From Marinobacter vulgaris (lineage in GTDB: Bacteria > Pseudomonadota > Gammaproteobacteria > Pseudomonadales > Oleiphilaceae), in contig NZ_QFWX01000002.1 in the NCBI RefSeq assembly GCF_003344045.1, forward strand, positions 1-64,000: 64,000 nucleotides of DNA, written 5' to 3'. Below are positions 35,327 to 46,834 of this stretch, piece after piece. Made by a program: the position numbers and the translations under genes. Under the pieces are notes generated by a model. That model was not told the origin of the DNA, ran no database searches, and was given only the letters and a program-made list of their open reading frames with translations. Each line of letters begins with the position of its first letter. Position 1 is the stretch's first letter.

Positions 35327-38179
35327 TTAAAGGTGCTGGTTCAGGGCATTTTCCAGTTCTGAACGGTAATAGAGGTATTGAATGGTCTGAATATCCTGCT
35401 GATAGACCTGGGGATCTAGGTCATGAGGCAGGTGAATATCGGTCAGATACACCGGATAGCGTTCCCGGCTGTGACGCAGGGACCGGATATAGTGGGCGAC
35501 CGCCGGAATCAGCTGGTTGCCATATTCCTGTACCGTGAATTCCTGATCACCACAGAAAATATCGAAACGGACCCGCGAATCCCCTTCCTGGATGCCAATG
35601 GCCTGCACCTCAAGCCCTGGCAGCGGCATAGTGCTGTCGGCATCGGGGCGCCGCTCGGCATGCCACTGGCCGTCCCGGAGCGCCATTTCATAGCACTGGG
35701 TACCGCCGATCTCCGCCACGGTATCGAGCTGCCTTAATTGCCGCCGCTCGGTCAGGTTCTCCAGGAATCGCAGTAGCGGCACCAACAGATAGTGGCGATT
35801 GACGTAACCCTGCTGCCAGGAAAATACCGAACCCAGCTCATCCACCACCCATACCCGGGCCCTGTCACCGCTTACCCGATAGAACACCTGGATATTGCCG
35901 GATTCACTGGCATGGCAGACTGTTCGCAACGGCAGGTCGTCCAACATCGCATGGCGATCAAACACCACCGGAACATAGGACTCCTGGGGCTTGGCCAGGT
36001 ATTCCATCAAGCCCTCGGTGCTGTTCAGGGCAACAAACCCGGGCTCAGCCCCATTGAAACGCAGCACAAAGAATCGCCGGTCCATCTCAATGACATAACG
36101 CAGAGGGTGTGGCCCCTTACCACCGGCAAAGAAGTGGCGGGTAACGTCCGCAAAAAGCTCCCCGACCCGGCGGGCTATGGCGCCACCGTGCCCCTTATGG
36201 TGACTGTGAACCATGATCTCCGGCACCCGCTGAGGCGCCCCCGCCACTGATGCCAGCACATTTTTAAGGCACTGGATAAGGGTGTCACCGGCGGCATAGT
36301 GCTGCAGGCTGACCTCGTGCCAGCTGTTGAAAGTAACCTGGTCAATGGTATTGACCAGGTTTTCCCGGCCACCGCTGAACCCCAGGGAATCATGACGGGC
36401 ACTGAGCCTGTGTAGCCCCCGCTCGGTCAGACGGGCCTGCGGGTCCAGCCCCACATTCACCAACAGCAGATTACGTAACGGATACACTCCCCGCGACAGC
36501 TCCTCGCGGTTGGCCGGCTCCACGGGGGAAGGCAGGAACGCACCCAGGGCATCCAGTATTTCCCGCAATTCCGCTACCGATGCCGTGCTGGTGCCAGCCC
36601 GCACATTGAGACGGGTCGAGCGGCTCAGCAGGGCGTTGCAGTAGCACCAGACCATCAACTCGGTCAGGTTTCCGGAGCGGCGAATCACCGGCTGCCAGAA
36701 TGCATCTGATGGGTCCTCAAGATCGCGGTACAGAAGCCAGCCCTCCTGGCCTGAGGTTCCGCCCTGCTCCGACTGGTGATGAAACGCCAGGTTCTCTTCC
36801 GCCAGGGAAGGCGCCAGCCCGGGGTTGATCTGTTCAACCTTGCCCGCCTTGCGCTGGAAAGCCGCGTAAAGTTTACGCCCCAGAAGGTTCATGTCATTGC
36901 TGCTGATGGCAGCACGGGTGCCATGGTCCCGTGCCAGTCGCGATAGCAGGCGGTAGCTGTGAGTCAGCTCTGCCACCACCGCCCTGCGCAAGGTGACCAC
37001 ATCCTCGGCACGCCAGCGAATCCGGTTATCCAGGTTTTCAAGTTCCGCGGCCGACCAGCCCCAGTCGGCAACCAGCGCCTGCAACAGGTTGGTTCGCCAG
37101 TTGGAGACCAGCTGGGCAGATCGGGTCAGCGGCAGGCCGGCTTTCAGGTAGAGGCTCTGGCGTACCAGCGCCAACCGCTCGGGGGCCTCCTCCGCCTGCA
37201 GCCACTGTTCCAGGCGTTCATAAAGCAGAACGTAGGGATCAAGGCGGTCAGGATCGGTTTCTCCGGCGTAGACCTTGGCCTTGAATACCCGGGACAACAA
37301 CGGCTGACTGCCAGCGCGGGCATAGCACTCGATCAGCAGCAATTTGAGGATGGACTTCCAGGGCGCATCAATGCCCTTGTACAACTGCCAGACGCCAGCA
37401 CCGAGGAACTCTTCCTGTGGTATCGACTGCGCCGGCCCGAAATCAATGTACTCATCGCCACGGATGAAACGGCACTCGATCAGCTGACGGGCGCGCTCCT
37501 GATAACGCTCCTCGTCTTCCACAGGAACCAGCCACCACAGCGGATAGCAACCGCCCAGATGTATGCTGGTGCGATAAAATTCGTCCAGAAGAAGAAAGTG
37601 CTGGGCACTGCCGCAGTTCTCGCCCGTCACTTCCGCGCGCTGGCGTCCGTCACGCCAGTCGGCGGCTGAAAAAACAAACACATGCAGCTCCACCCCCAGG
37701 GTCGATGCCCAGGCAGCAAGGTTGTCCGCCTTGCGCTCGAGGCAGTGCACCCCTCGCTCCGTCAGATCCGGGCGGTGGCATAACCAGACATCCAGGTCGC
37801 TTGCCACAGAGTGGCCCAGGGTGCCCGGGCTGCCCATCAGGAAAAGAGCTTCCAGGTCTGGCATCCGCCGGCCCTCGTCCTTGAGTGAGAAGCTTCGGGC
37901 CAGTCGCGTGGCCGCATTCAGGGTAGATTCCGTGGGCCGGTAATGACTCAGCCCGTAGGGGCAGTCACTGTCGAGGTAGCCCGGAAGTGATGGGTGGTTG
38001 AGATGGAACACCAGCGGCAACACTTCCAGCACCGCCTGCTGGCGATAGGTCAGCGCTGACCGGGCGCGCTCCCACCGCTGCTGGTTTACCGCCATGAACC
38101 GGTCCCGCAGGCGGCGTAGCGTTTTCCGGTCTATGCCCTCGTCGAAGTCGAGGGCAATGGGAGCGGAGGAGAACGTCAC
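35327..38179 (-). CDS. cyaA: Class I adenylate cyclase
   Basis: This 950-residue protein belongs to the enterobacterial/pseudomonad class I cyclases that make cAMP. The N-terminal catalytic domain (about 1-440) has [27 protein letters not shown], the nucleotidyltransferase GSxG...DxD motif, and [12 protein letters not shown]. The C-terminal half is the regulatory region that answers phosphotransferase signals in E. coli. It starts with GTG at 38179 in the argH stop (GTGA overlap). It likely supplies cAMP to a CRP/Vfr protein encoded elsewhere. Confidence 0.93.
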   Translation of the reverse strand: MTFSSAPIALDFDEGIDRKTLRRLRDRFMAVNQQRWERARSALTYRQQAVLEVLPLVFHLNHPSLPGYLDSDCPYGLSHYRPTESTLNAATRLARSFSLKDEGRRMPDLEALFLMGSPGTLGHSVASDLDVWLCHRPDLTERGVHCLERKADNLAAWASTLGVELHVFVFSAADWRDGRQRAEVTGENCGSAQHFLLLDEFYRTSIHLGGCYPLWWLVPVEDEERYQERARQLIECRFIRGDEYIDFGPAQSIPQEEFLGAGVWQLYKGIDAPWKSILKLLLIECYARAGSQPLLSRVFKAKVYAGETDPDRLDPYVLLYERLEQWLQAEEAPERLALVRQSLYLKAGLPLTRSAQLVSNWRTNLLQALVADWGWSAAELENLDNRIRWRAEDVVTLRRAVVAELTHSYRLLSRLARDHGTRAAISSNDMNLLGRKLYAAFQRKAGKVEQINPGLAPSLAEENLAFHHQSEQGGTSGQEGWLLYRDLEDPSDAFWQPVIRRSGNLTELMVWCYCNALLSRSTRLNVRAGTSTASVAELREILDALGAFLPSPVEPANREELSRGVYPLRNLLLVNVGLDPQARLTERGLHRLSARHDSLGFSGGRENLVNTIDQVTFNSWHEVSLQHYAAGDTLIQCLKNVLASVAGAPQRVPEIMVHSHHKGHGGAIARRVGELFADVTRHFFAGGKGPHPLRYVIEMDRRFFVLRFNGAEPGFVALNSTEGLMEYLAKPQESYVPVVFDRHAMLDDLPLRTVCHASESGNIQVFYRVSGDRARVWVVDELGSVFSWQQGYVNRHYLLVPLLRFLENLTERRQLRQLDTVAEIGGTQCYEMALRDGQWHAERRPDADSTMPLPGLEVQAIGIQEGDSRVRFDIFCGDQEFTVQEYGNQLIPAVAHYIRSLRHSRERYPVYLTDIHLPHDLDPQVYQQDIQTIQYLYYRSELENALNQHL

Positions 38180-39573
38180 AGCGCGTGCGCTTTCCTTGCT
38201 CGCGCCACGGCGGCACGCACCTGAGCCGGCGCCGTGCCACCAAGATGATCCCGTGCCTGCACGGAACCTTCAAGCGTCAGCACATCGAACACATCCTCAC
38301 CGATAACATCAGAGAAACGCTTCAGCTCGATCGTGGTCATGTCCGACAGATCGCGGCCTTCGGCTACACCAAAAGCCACTGCCTTGCCCACAATCTCGTG
38401 GGCGTCTCGGAAAGCCACGCCCTTCTTGACCAGGTAGTCTGCCAGATCGGTCGCAGTCGAGAAGCCCCGCTTTGCTGCCACCCGCATGTTGTCGGCCCTG
38501 GCTTCAATTGCCGGAATCATGTCGGCGTACGCCTTGAGGCAACCCTTGACTGTGTCCACGGTGTCAAACAAGGGCTCCTTGTCTTCCTGGTTGTCCTTGT
38601 TATAGGCCAGCGGCTGGCTCTTCATCAGGGTCAGCAGGCTGATCAGGTGGCCGTTCACCCGGCCGGTCTTGCCACGCACCAGTTCCGGTACATCCGGGTT
38701 TTTTTTCTGGGGCATGATGGATGAGCCGGTACAGAACCGGTCCGGCAGGTCGATGAAATCGAACTGGGCGGAGGTCCACAGCACCAGCTCCTCGCTGAAC
38801 CGCGACAGGTGAGTCATCAGCAGGGCAGCGAAGCTGCAGAACTCGATAGCAAAATCCCGGTCGCTGACGGAGTCCAGGGAATTCTCGCTGGGCCGGTCGA
38901 AGCCCAGCAGCTTTGCCGTAATGTTGCGATCAATCGGATAGGTAGTCCCGGCCAGTGCGGCCGCACCCAGAGGCATCACGTTTACCCGTTTACGGCAGTC
39001 CTGCAGGCGCTCGGCATCCCGCACCAGCATTTCGTACCAGGCCAGCAGGTGATGGCCAAAGGTGACTGGCTGGGCCGTTTGCAGATGGGTGAAGCCCGGC
39101 ATGATGGTCTCCGCCTCGCGCTCAGCCAGATCCAGCAGACCCGCCTGCAGACGCCGGAGCTCTTCGGCAATCACGTCAATTTCATCACGCAGGTACAGGC
39201 GGATATCCGTCGCAACCTGGTCATTACGGCTGCGACCGGTATGCAGTTTCTTGCCAGTGATTCCGATGCGGTCGGTCAGCCGCGCCTCGATGTTCATGTG
39301 CACATCTTCCAGGCTGACAGACCATTCAAACGTGCCCGCTTCAATGTCTGCCTTGACGGCTTTGAGGCCTTCAATGATGGTGTCACGCTCTTCAGTGGTC
39401 AGCACACCCACCTCCGCGAGCATGGTGGCGTGGGCAATGGAACCGGTAATATCGTGATGGTACAGGCGCTGGTCAAAGCCTACGGACGCGGTGAAACGTT
39501 CAACGAAGGCATCGGTGGGTTCGGTAAAACGACCGCCCCAGGGTTTCTCGGCGCTCTTGCTCTGATCCGTCAT
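38176..39573 (-). CDS. argH: Argininosuccinate lyase
   Basis: This 465-residue enzyme splits argininosuccinate to arginine and fumarate, the last arginine step. It starts [27 protein letters not shown]. It shows [29 protein letters not shown] and the superfamily signature [24 protein letters not shown]. Its stop overlaps the cyaA start. The 133-base gap upstream is shared with the divergent algZ. Confidence 0.96.
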   Translation of the reverse strand: MTDQSKSAEKPWGGRFTEPTDAFVERFTASVGFDQRLYHHDITGSIAHATMLAEVGVLTTEERDTIIEGLKAVKADIEAGTFEWSVSLEDVHMNIEARLTDRIGITGKKLHTGRSRNDQVATDIRLYLRDEIDVIAEELRRLQAGLLDLAEREAETIMPGFTHLQTAQPVTFGHHLLAWYEMLVRDAERLQDCRKRVNVMPLGAAALAGTTYPIDRNITAKLLGFDRPSENSLDSVSDRDFAIEFCSFAALLMTHLSRFSEELVLWTSAQFDFIDLPDRFCTGSSIMPQKKNPDVPELVRGKTGRVNGHLISLLTLMKSQPLAYNKDNQEDKEPLFDTVDTVKGCLKAYADMIPAIEARADNMRVAAKRGFSTATDLADYLVKKGVAFRDAHEIVGKAVAFGVAEGRDLSDMTTIELKRFSDVIGEDVFDVLTLEGSVQARDHLGGTAPAQVRAAVARARKAHAL

Positions 39574-39721
39574 GGTCTATCTTTCCTGCTGACAGCCCGG
39601 CATCATTCTGCGGGAATGGGTAAGTTGAATGTCGCGGGATTATAGCATTCCAGTGCGCACAGTTGCCTTTCTCTGAGCCAGGAAAACGGGATTCGGGAAG
39701 AGAAGTTTGGGAACAGGTTCA

Positions 39722-40816
39722 ATGACAGCACGACAAAACAGGGAACGGCCGGTGCAGCTATCCGCCATGAGTGACTCCGATTTCTACGTACCGGACCTGT
39801 GCCGGGTGCGGGCTGTCTTCATGCTGGTAGTCACCAGCGAGCTGATAGTGCTGGTGCTTTCCGTCGTTCAGGCCCAAAGCCACTGGATTGACTGGAACTA
39901 TTTCGGCCTGCTGTCCCTGTTCGTGCAATGGACAGTACTGACCAGCGCCGCCCTGATCTGCCTGTTGCGGCGCTGGCTTTCAGGCCTGACCATTCCCGGC
40001 GCCACCGCTGCCATTGTTGTCATCGTCCTGCTGGACGTACTGACCTTCAGCCTGTTCGCTGACAGTGTGCTGCATCCCCGGCCCGGTGTTGAGGCATGGC
40101 AGGGGGTGGCCAAGAAGCTGTTACTGGCGCTGCTGATTACACTGATGGTACTGCGTTACTTCTACCTGCAGTTCCAGTGGCAACAGCAACGGGAATCGGA
40201 AATGCAGGCGAGGCTGACGGCCCTGCAGGCTCGGATCCACCCCCACTTCCTGTTCAACAGCATGAACACCATTGCCAGCCTGATCGCGGTGAATCCGGAG
40301 CGTGCGGAGGACGCCGTGCTTGATCTTTCCGAACTCTTCCGCGCCAGCCTGCGAACCGGTGACCGGCTGATTCCACTGGCTGACGAACTGGATCTGTGCC
40401 GGCGTTACCTGGCCATCGAAAAGCTGCGCCTGGAAGAACGGCTCGCGCTGGACTGGCAAATCGAAGGCGGCCTCGACCAGCAGGCCATTCCGCCCCTGAC
40501 ACTGCAGCCGCTGGTGGAGAACGCCATCTACCATGGCATACAGCCCCGCCCCAGTGGCGGGACCGTCAAGATCGAGGCCTATCGCAAGGGGCCCTTCGTT
40601 TACCTGATGGTACAGAATCCGCGGCCGGCACCGGACCATGGCGGTCATGACGGTAACCGCATGGCTCTGGCCAACATCCAGTCGCGCCTGCACGCCCTGT
40701 TCGGCGAGCCCGCGGTGCTGAAACACAGCCACCAGAATGATATATATACCGTCACTCTCCGCCTGCCCTGGCAAAAGGCCAGCGGCAACGTCAGCCTCGC
40801 AACAAGGAGTTCGTAA
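39722..40816 (+). CDS. algZ: LytS/AlgZ-type sensor histidine kinase
   Basis: This 364-residue protein has four membrane helices in the first 150 residues (VFMLVVTSELIVLVLSVVQ, FGLLSLFVQWTVLTSAALICLL, AATAAIVVIVLLDVLTFSLF-like, LLLALLITLMVLRYFYL). The His_kinase domain follows (ARIHPHFLFNSMNTIASLIAVNPERAE) with a GHKL ATPase ending LQPLVENAIYHGIQPR. It pairs with the next gene. In Pseudomonas AlgZ/AlgR control alginate, type IV pili and virulence. ATG at 39722 has ACAGG before it; TTG at 39707 and ATG at 39767 are alternatives. Confidence 0.9.
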   Translation: MTARQNRERPVQLSAMSDSDFYVPDLCRVRAVFMLVVTSELIVLVLSVVQAQSHWIDWNYFGLLSLFVQWTVLTSAALICLLRRWLSGLTIPGATAAIVVIVLLDVLTFSLFADSVLHPRPGVEAWQGVAKKLLLALLITLMVLRYFYLQFQWQQQRESEMQARLTALQARIHPHFLFNSMNTIASLIAVNPERAEDAVLDLSELFRASLRTGDRLIPLADELDLCRRYLAIEKLRLEERLALDWQIEGGLDQQAIPPLTLQPLVENAIYHGIQPRPSGGTVKIEAYRKGPFVYLMVQNPRPAPDHGGHDGNRMALANIQSRLHALFGEPAVLKHSHQNDIYTVTLRLPWQKASGNVSLATRSS

Positions 40817-40822
40817 ACACCC

Positions 40823-41578
40823 ATGGCCGACGCAAACAGGCGCAGCATACTGATTGCCGATGACGAACCCCTGGCCCGGGAGCGCATTCGCAGGCTGGTG
40901 GAAGCTCTGCCGGGTTATGAGGTCTGTGGCGAGGCCGCCGATGGCGAGGAGGTACTGGCAAAAATCGCACAGCAGGCACCCGATATTCTGTTGCTGGACA
41001 TCCGCATGCCAGGCATGGATGGCATGGAGGCAGCAGAAAGAATTGCCACGCTGGAGGCGCCACCGGCCATTATTTTCTGCACGGCTTATGACCATTACGC
41101 CATACAGGCTTTCGGGGTGCATGCGGTGGCCTATCTGCTCAAACCGGTCCGCCGGGAGGCGCTGGCAGATGGGCTCAAGCGTGCAGGCCGGGTAAACCGG
41201 GTACAGTTACAGGCCCTGGCGGAAAAGGGGGCAGGGCCCGACGAACAGATCGCCGTTCGCACCCACCGGGGCACCGAGCTGATCGATATCCGCGGAATCC
41301 TGTACTGCGAGGCCGACCAGAAATACGTCACCATCCATCACGTCCGTGGCGAGACGGTAACGGATTACACGCTGAAAGAACTGGAGAATACCTATCCGCA
41401 GCACCTGCTGAGGATTCACCGCCACACCCTGGTAGGAGTGCGGTTTATCCAGGCTATGCTGAGAGGCACCGACGGCCAGAATGTCATCGACCTGACGGAC
41501 AACCACGGCCGGTTGCCGGTAAGCCGGAGGCATACGGCCTCTGTGCGGCAGTGGCTGAATGAACACCGCCCCGGGTAG
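40823..41578 (+). CDS. algR: LytTR response regulator AlgR
   Basis: This 251-residue protein has a receiver domain ([18 protein letters not shown], phospho-acceptor Asp in [18 protein letters not shown], Lys in [11 protein letters not shown]) and a C-terminal LytTR DNA-binding domain ([28 protein letters not shown]...[10 protein letters not shown]...RLPVSRRH). It follows algZ by six bases with AAGGAG in the gap. The algZ-algR-hemC order is the Pseudomonas one. Confidence 0.94.
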   Translation: MADANRRSILIADDEPLARERIRRLVEALPGYEVCGEAADGEEVLAKIAQQAPDILLLDIRMPGMDGMEAAERIATLEAPPAIIFCTAYDHYAIQAFGVHAVAYLLKPVRREALADGLKRAGRVNRVQLQALAEKGAGPDEQIAVRTHRGTELIDIRGILYCEADQKYVTIHHVRGETVTDYTLKELENTYPQHLLRIHRHTLVGVRFIQAMLRGTDGQNVIDLTDNHGRLPVSRRHTASVRQWLNEHRPG

Positions 41579-41676
41579 CGCCGCCAGCCTCTCTGGGAAG
41601 GGGACATTTGGCTCCACAATTGCCCCCACAAAGAGTACCCTTGGCGTACCATTTTTCAGATCCGGCAACGAGTAAC

Positions 41677-42618
41677 ATGTCAAAACGAACCCTTCGCATT
41701 GCAACCCGCAGCAGCGCACTGGCGCTATGGCAGGCGGAATTTATCAAGTCCGAACTGGAGCGCCTTCACGACAACGTGGAGGTTGAGCTGGTCAAGATTA
41801 AAACCCAGGGCGACAAGATCCTCGACGTCCCGCTGGCCAAGATTGGCGGCAAGGGCCTGTTCGTCAAGGAACTGGAAGAAGCCATGCTGGCGGGCCAGGC
41901 GGATCTGGCCGTGCACTCCATGAAAGATGTCCCTATGGAGTTTCCTGAAGGACTGGGCCTGGTGGCCATCTGTGAGCGCGAAGACCCCACCGACGCCTTC
42001 GTCAGTAACGACTTTGAAAACGTCGATGCCCTGCCCCAGGGTGCCGTCGTGGGAACCGCCAGCCTGCGCCGGGAGGCCCAGCTCCGCGCCTATCGGCCGG
42101 ACCTGGAAATCCGCACCCTACGTGGCAATGTCAATACCCGTCTGGCAAAGCTGGATGCGGGCGACTACCACGCCATCGTGCTGGCCAGCTCCGGGCTCAA
42201 GCGCCTGGGCTTTCATGACCGTATCCGCTACTGCCTGCCGGACAGCGTATCCCTGCCCGCCGTGGGTCAGGGTGCACTGGGCATCGAGTGCCGGCTGGAC
42301 GATGCCGAGCTGATCAGCATGCTGGAGCCCCTGGACCACCGGGACAGCTCTGACCGCGTCAAAGCAGAGCGGGCGCTGAATCGCCGCCTTCAGGGCGGTT
42401 GCCAGGTTCCGATCGCCGCCTACGCCCTGCTGGAAGACGACGACACCCTCTGGCTCCGCGGCCTGGTAGGCGCCGTGGACGGCACTCAGGTGTTCCGGGT
42501 GGAAGGCCGCGCGCCCCGCAGCGAAGGTGAACGCCTTGGCCGCGAGCTGGCGGAAGATCTGCTCGCCCTGGGTGCAGACAAGGTGCTGGCTGAAATCTAT
42601 GGCCACACTCCGACCTGA
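41677..42618 (+). CDS. hemC: Porphobilinogen deaminase (hydroxymethylbilane synthase)
   Basis: This 313-residue enzyme joins four porphobilinogens into hydroxymethylbilane. It starts [23 protein letters not shown]. It shows the catalytic [19 protein letters not shown]-like [29 protein letters not shown], and the dipyrromethane-cofactor cysteine in [13 protein letters not shown]. The upstream in-frame ATG at 41608 would add 23 residues with no match and is rejected. The end overlaps hemD by 20 bases. Confidence 0.96.
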   Translation: MSKRTLRIATRSSALALWQAEFIKSELERLHDNVEVELVKIKTQGDKILDVPLAKIGGKGLFVKELEEAMLAGQADLAVHSMKDVPMEFPEGLGLVAICEREDPTDAFVSNDFENVDALPQGAVVGTASLRREAQLRAYRPDLEIRTLRGNVNTRLAKLDAGDYHAIVLASSGLKRLGFHDRIRYCLPDSVSLPAVGQGALGIECRLDDAELISMLEPLDHRDSSDRVKAERALNRRLQGGCQVPIAAYALLEDDDTLWLRGLVGAVDGTQVFRVEGRAPRSEGERLGRELAEDLLALGADKVLAEIYGHTPT

Positions 42619-43411
42619 TCCGCTGCCCCTGGAGGGCCGGCGGATCCTGATCTGTCGGCCACAGCCCGAAGCCGACCGCCTGGCCACCGTTTTTTGTGAT
42701 GCCGGCGCCGACGCGCGGGTACTGTCGCTGATTGATCGGGAACCTCTTCCGGAAGACCCCGTGACCCGCACACTGATCCTCGGCCTGGATGAGTTCGCCC
42801 ATGTCATTGCCGTCAGCCCCTATGCCGCCAGCCTGCTGCTGGATTGGCTGGACACCTGGTGGCCGCAGACTCCTGCCGGTATTCACTGGTACGGCGTCGG
42901 GGCCGGCACCGCTGCGGTACTCGCCAGTCATGGGCTGAATGCGCGCCAACCCGAAACCGGCCATACCAGCGAAGATTTGCTACAGTTGCCGGAGCTGGCT
43001 GCGCTGGATCATGAGAAGGTTCTGGTAGTGCGGGGACAGGAAGGCCGCGAACTGATTCCGCAAACCCTGGAGAAACGGGGCGCGCGAGTCACCACGCTGC
43101 CGCTTTATCGCCGCTACTGCCCCGACTATGATGAAGCCACACTGAGAGCAATGTTGAACGACTTTGCTCCCGAGGCCATCGTCACACTGTCGGGAGAAAC
43201 ATTGAACAATCTCATCGCACTAAGTGAAAATACCGGCCATAATCTTGAAGATACTTTGCTGGTTGTCCCCGTTGAGCGGATTGCCGAACAAGCACGTCTG
43301 GCCGGCCTTCGGCGAACGTGTATACCAGGAAGCCTTGCCGACAGCACGATTGTGGCTGCAGTTGCCGAGCAACTTGCCAGCCTGGACGGAGGCTCCGGAA
43401 ACAACAAGTAA
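42599..43411 (+). CDS. hemD: Uroporphyrinogen-III synthase
   Basis: This 270-residue enzyme closes hydroxymethylbilane into uroporphyrinogen III with inversion of ring D. HemD sequences vary widely. The start [29 protein letters not shown], the two-domain length, [27 protein letters not shown] and [30 protein letters not shown] are typical, and the place between hemC and hemX is decisive. The start is inside hemC. Confidence 0.93.
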   Translation: MATLRPDPLPLEGRRILICRPQPEADRLATVFCDAGADARVLSLIDREPLPEDPVTRTLILGLDEFAHVIAVSPYAASLLLDWLDTWWPQTPAGIHWYGVGAGTAAVLASHGLNARQPETGHTSEDLLQLPELAALDHEKVLVVRGQEGRELIPQTLEKRGARVTTLPLYRRYCPDYDEATLRAMLNDFAPEAIVTLSGETLNNLIALSENTGHNLEDTLLVVPVERIAEQARLAGLRRTCIPGSLADSTIVAAVAEQLASLDGGSGNNK

Positions 43412-43413
43412 GG

Positions 43414-44550
43414 ATGCCCGTGACCGAATCAAACGCACAACTGCCTGCTCCGATTGAAAAACACCAGCAAGCACGGCAACGGCTGTGGCCCCTCTGGATT
43501 GTTACGCTTCTGGCCCTTGCCCTGGCGATAGCCCTGGCATTCTGGAGCTGGCAACAGTGGAACAACTACCAGTCCCTGCAGCAATCCATTACCAGCCTTG
43601 AAAGCGATACCGAGCAACTGGACCGCATGTACGGCCAGACCGGCAGTGAACAGAGCCAGCGGCTGCAGGCCCTGGAGGACAAACTGTCGGAGCAACGTGA
43701 ACTCATTGCCACCCAGCAACGCCAGATTGATCACAATGCCCGCGAACTCCTGGAAGCCGGCAACCGCACCCGCACCGACTGGCTGTTGGCGGAAGCCGAA
43801 TACCTGCTGCGGATCGCCAACCAGCGCCTGATGATCGAAAAGGACATTCGTGGCGCCCTGGCAGCACTGGAATCCGCTGACGAAGTGCTGGCCGAGTCCG
43901 ACGATATCGGGGTTTACCCGGTACGCCAGCAGCTGGCCAAGGAAATTCTTGCTCTCAAGGGGCTGGCCGATGTCGATCGCACCGGTCTTTACCTGAAACT
44001 GGAGGCGGCGATCGACAGCATTCACCAGTTGACCGAAAGCGCTCTTGTCCATGACCGCGCCCCCGGGTTTTTCACCGGTTCCGACAGCGGCAGCCAGGAC
44101 AACGGCGATGCTGAACCGGGTCTCGTCGCTGAAGCGTGGCACGAGGTCAAGCAAACCCTGTCCCAGGTTGTTGTGGTCCGCAGAATGGACGAGCCGGTGA
44201 AACCCCTGCTATCCCCCGAACAGAGCGCCTACGCCCGGCTCAATCTGCAGCTGATGCTGGAGGAGGCCGAACTGGCGGTGCTGCGGGGCCATCAGGAGCT
44301 GTACTCCCGCGCCCTCACCAAGGCCAGCAATGCCATCGACAACTGGTATGACAGCAGCAACACCCGCATCACCGCACTCTCCAAGACCCTGGATGAGCTG
44401 TCAGAAAAGAACGTCGATCCGGAGCTCCCGGATATCAGCCGCTCGCTGGAACTTCTCAAGTCGCGTCTGGCCGGACGGCTGGACAATGGCGACAGCGAGG
44501 GTAACGGCCAGCAAAACAGCGCCAACAGTGAACAGGGAGACGCCTCATGA
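43414..44550 (+). CDS. hemX: HemX family inner-membrane protein
   Basis: This 378-residue protein has one N-terminal membrane span (LWPLWIVTLLALALAIALAFWSW) followed by a long periplasmic coiled coil (QSITSLESDTEQLDRMYGQ...LEDKLSEQRELIATQQRQ) and the conserved WLLAEAEYLLRIANQRLMIEKDIRGALAALESAD segment in two parts. It is called HemX from its place after hemD. Enzymatic SAM methyltransferase motifs are absent, so it is a structural or assembly protein. The ATG at 43414 follows AAGTAAGG. Confidence 0.9.
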   Translation: MPVTESNAQLPAPIEKHQQARQRLWPLWIVTLLALALAIALAFWSWQQWNNYQSLQQSITSLESDTEQLDRMYGQTGSEQSQRLQALEDKLSEQRELIATQQRQIDHNARELLEAGNRTRTDWLLAEAEYLLRIANQRLMIEKDIRGALAALESADEVLAESDDIGVYPVRQQLAKEILALKGLADVDRTGLYLKLEAAIDSIHQLTESALVHDRAPGFFTGSDSGSQDNGDAEPGLVAEAWHEVKQTLSQVVVVRRMDEPVKPLLSPEQSAYARLNLQLMLEEAELAVLRGHQELYSRALTKASNAIDNWYDSSNTRITALSKTLDELSEKNVDPELPDISRSLELLKSRLAGRLDNGDSEGNGQQNSANSEQGDAS

Positions 44551-45785
44551 TCCGCGTTCTGCTGATCATCCTGGTCGCCCTGCTGCTGGGCACCGGTCTT
44601 GCCATGGGACTGCAATACGACCTGGGCTATATCCGTATCAGTCTGGGCAACTACCTGGTTGAAACCAATTTCTGGATCGGCCTTGCACTCATGGTGCTGC
44701 TGGTTGTGGTCACTGTGCTGGCAATCAACCTGTTCCGCCGCCTGCGCCACGGTACCGGCGCGGTCGCCGGCTGGCTGGCCCGCAGCAAAGAACGCCGGGC
44801 CCGCCGCCGTACCACCCAGGGCCTGCTGGCCCTGGCGGAGGGGAACTGGCCCCGGGCCCGTAAACTTCTCACTTCATCGGCGGAACACGCGGACACTCCG
44901 CTGATCAATTACCTGGCTGCCGCCCAAGCATCGTTTGAATCCGGCGACCACGAAGCTGTCGATGAATTGCTGCGAAAGGCCTTTGAAAGCACACCCGGAT
45001 CGGACATGGCGGTGGGCATTACCCAGGCCCAGTTGCAGCTGGCAGGCAACCGACTGGAGCAGGCTCTGGCCACGCTGCTGAGGCTGCGCAAGCAGGCCCC
45101 TCATCATCCGTTCGTTCTGAAACTGCTCAAGAACACCTATGTTCGCCTGGAAGACTGGCGCGAACTCTCCCGGCTGCTGCCGGAGATCCGCAAGCGCAAC
45201 CTGATGGAGAGCGAAGAGCTGCATGATCTGGAGCGTCTGGTTTGGCACAACCTGCTGCAGAATGCCGCCGAGGAGTGCCGGCGGCAATCAGGTGAGACCT
45301 CCGCCTCGCTGGAGCCACTGACCCGGCTATGGGATGAACTGCCAAGCTTCCTGCGCCGTGACGAACACACCATCCGCGAATATGCCCGCCTGCTGGCGCA
45401 ACTGGGCGACGAGGCCCAGGCTGAAACCCTGCTGAGGAAAGTGTTACGCAATCACTGGGGCGACGACCTGATCAATCTGTATGGTCGCGTGAAAGGCCTG
45501 AAACCGGACGAGCAGTTGCTGATTGCCGAACAATGGCTGAAAGACCGCCCGAACAATGCAGAACTGTTGCTGGCCCTAGGCCGTCTGAGCCTGCGCAATG
45601 AACTCTGGGGCAAGGCAAGGGAGTATTTCGAGACCAGCCTGAAACTGCGCCGCAGCCGGGAGACCATGGCCGAGCTAAGCCGCCTGAATGCCCACATGGG
45701 CGAGGGAGAAAACAGTATCAGGTTGCTGATGCAGGGGCTGGTCAAGGACAGCGGGTTGCCGGACCTGCCGATGCCCAGGGCCTGA
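44547..45785 (+). CDS. hemY: HemY family TPR protein
   Basis: This 412-residue protein has two N-terminal membrane helices (VLLIILVALLLGTGLAMGL and FWIGLALMVLLVVVTVLAINLF) in the HemY_N domain, with LGYIRISLGNYLVETN between them. Helical TPR-like repeats of the cytoplasmic part follow (LINYLAAAQASFESGDHEAVDELLRKA; LQLAGNRLEQALATLLRLRKQAPHHPFVLKLL). It overlaps hemX by four bases. It is unrelated to the protoporphyrinogen oxidase HemY of Gram-positive bacteria. Its role in haem or protein assembly is unclear. Confidence 0.9.
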   Translation: MIRVLLIILVALLLGTGLAMGLQYDLGYIRISLGNYLVETNFWIGLALMVLLVVVTVLAINLFRRLRHGTGAVAGWLARSKERRARRRTTQGLLALAEGNWPRARKLLTSSAEHADTPLINYLAAAQASFESGDHEAVDELLRKAFESTPGSDMAVGITQAQLQLAGNRLEQALATLLRLRKQAPHHPFVLKLLKNTYVRLEDWRELSRLLPEIRKRNLMESEELHDLERLVWHNLLQNAAEECRRQSGETSASLEPLTRLWDELPSFLRRDEHTIREYARLLAQLGDEAQAETLLRKVLRNHWGDDLINLYGRVKGLKPDEQLLIAEQWLKDRPNNAELLLALGRLSLRNELWGKAREYFETSLKLRRSRETMAELSRLNAHMGEGENSIRLLMQGLVKDSGLPDLPMPRA

Positions 45786-45816
45786 CCCGCCAGGACCGGG
45801 TTGCTGGCCGGGTCAG
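45782..45816. terminator. Hairpin between convergent hemY and the reductase gene
   Basis: The 8-bp arms CTGACCCG / CGGGTCAG extend by four more pairs after a bulge. The left arm includes the hemY stop codon. There is no T tract, so it is only a candidate bidirectional terminator. Confidence 0.45.
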
Positions 45817-45828
45817 ACAGCCCAGGCG

Positions 45829-46833
45829 TCAGTCCCGAGGTGCGTACTCCAGCACGTCAGAGAAAAACGCCGTCTGCGGAAGCCCGGCTTCCAGCAGCGC
45901 ATCCATCAGTGTATAGACCATGGCTGGCGAGCCGCTGGCGTGAACTTCCACGTTGTTCCAGTCCATACCCGCGGCCAGCACCGTGCGCACCAGCTGATCA
46001 TGGTGTCCACTCCACTCATTGTCTTCGTCATCCCCGACCACCGGGAGGAACGTAAACGGCGGCCACTCTTCCTGCCATCGCTGGGCCAGGGATCGCAGAT
46101 ACATGTCCTCGTGACGGCGAACACCCCAGTAAAACTTTACCGGCTTGTCGTAAGACGTTTCCCGCAGATAATCCACCAGGCTTTTGACCTGCGCAAACCC
46201 GGTTCCCGCTGCCACCAGCAGCAAGGGTTTCTCCGGAATTGACGCCAGACAGGCTCGCCCGTGCGGCAACTCTATGGTGACGTCCTCCCCGGAGGTGAGC
46301 GCGTCGATCACTTTCTGAGCCGAGACCCACTCAGGGGTGGCCTGTATGTGTAATTCGATCAGCTCTGCCGAGGGGCTGCTGGCAATGGAGAAATAACAGG
46401 GATCCGTATCGGGCAAGTCCACTGACAGGTACTGGCCGGCATGGAACGACAGTTCCCGGCGACGGGGCAGTTGCAGTTCCACACGGTATACATCGTGGCT
46501 GATGGAACGGACGTCCACCACCTTTGCCTGGAACTTGCGGGGCTGGTTGTCTCCGGCTGCCATAACGGCGTCTATCTCCAGTTCTAGGTCGCTGAGCGCA
46601 AGGGTGCGACACATCATCAGGCGCCCGGCGATCGGAATTGTATGTTGATTACGGGTGTTCATGGCTTTGCCGCTGATCAGGCGGGCCTCACAGAGTTCAC
46701 AGACACCGTTTCGACAGGCGGCCGGAACTGCAATGCCAGCCTGAGCGGCGGCCGTCAGAAGCGTATCGCCGGCCACTGCGTCAAACGATAATGTGGCCGG
46801 CGACAGGCTAATACGAAACACATCGCTGGCCAT
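45829..46833 (-). CDS. NAD(P)H-dependent reductase with N-terminal 2Fe-2S domain (AscD/flavin reductase-like)
   Basis: This 334-residue protein has a plant-type ferredoxin domain (PAACRNGVCELCEARLISGKA and the fourth cysteine in RLMMCRTLAL). An FAD-binding domain follows (LSFHAGQYLSVDLPDTDPCYFSIASSP), then an NAD-binding domain (LLLVAAGTGFAQVKSLVDYL; HASGSPAMVYTLMDALLEAG). Homologues lie next to ubiD in pseudomonads and are named flavin reductase or CDP-6-deoxyglucoseen reductase. The ATG at 46833 is one base after the ubiD stop, so it is co-transcribed. Its electron partner is unknown. Confidence 0.88.
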   Translation of the reverse strand: MASDVFRISLSPATLSFDAVAGDTLLTAAAQAGIAVPAACRNGVCELCEARLISGKAMNTRNQHTIPIAGRLMMCRTLALSDLELEIDAVMAAGDNQPRKFQAKVVDVRSISHDVYRVELQLPRRRELSFHAGQYLSVDLPDTDPCYFSIASSPSAELIELHIQATPEWVSAQKVIDALTSGEDVTIELPHGRACLASIPEKPLLLVAAGTGFAQVKSLVDYLRETSYDKPVKFYWGVRRHEDMYLRSLAQRWQEEWPPFTFLPVVGDDEDNEWSGHHDQLVRTVLAAGMDWNNVEVHASGSPAMVYTLMDALLEAGLPQTAFFSDVLEYAPRD

Positions 46834-46834
46834 A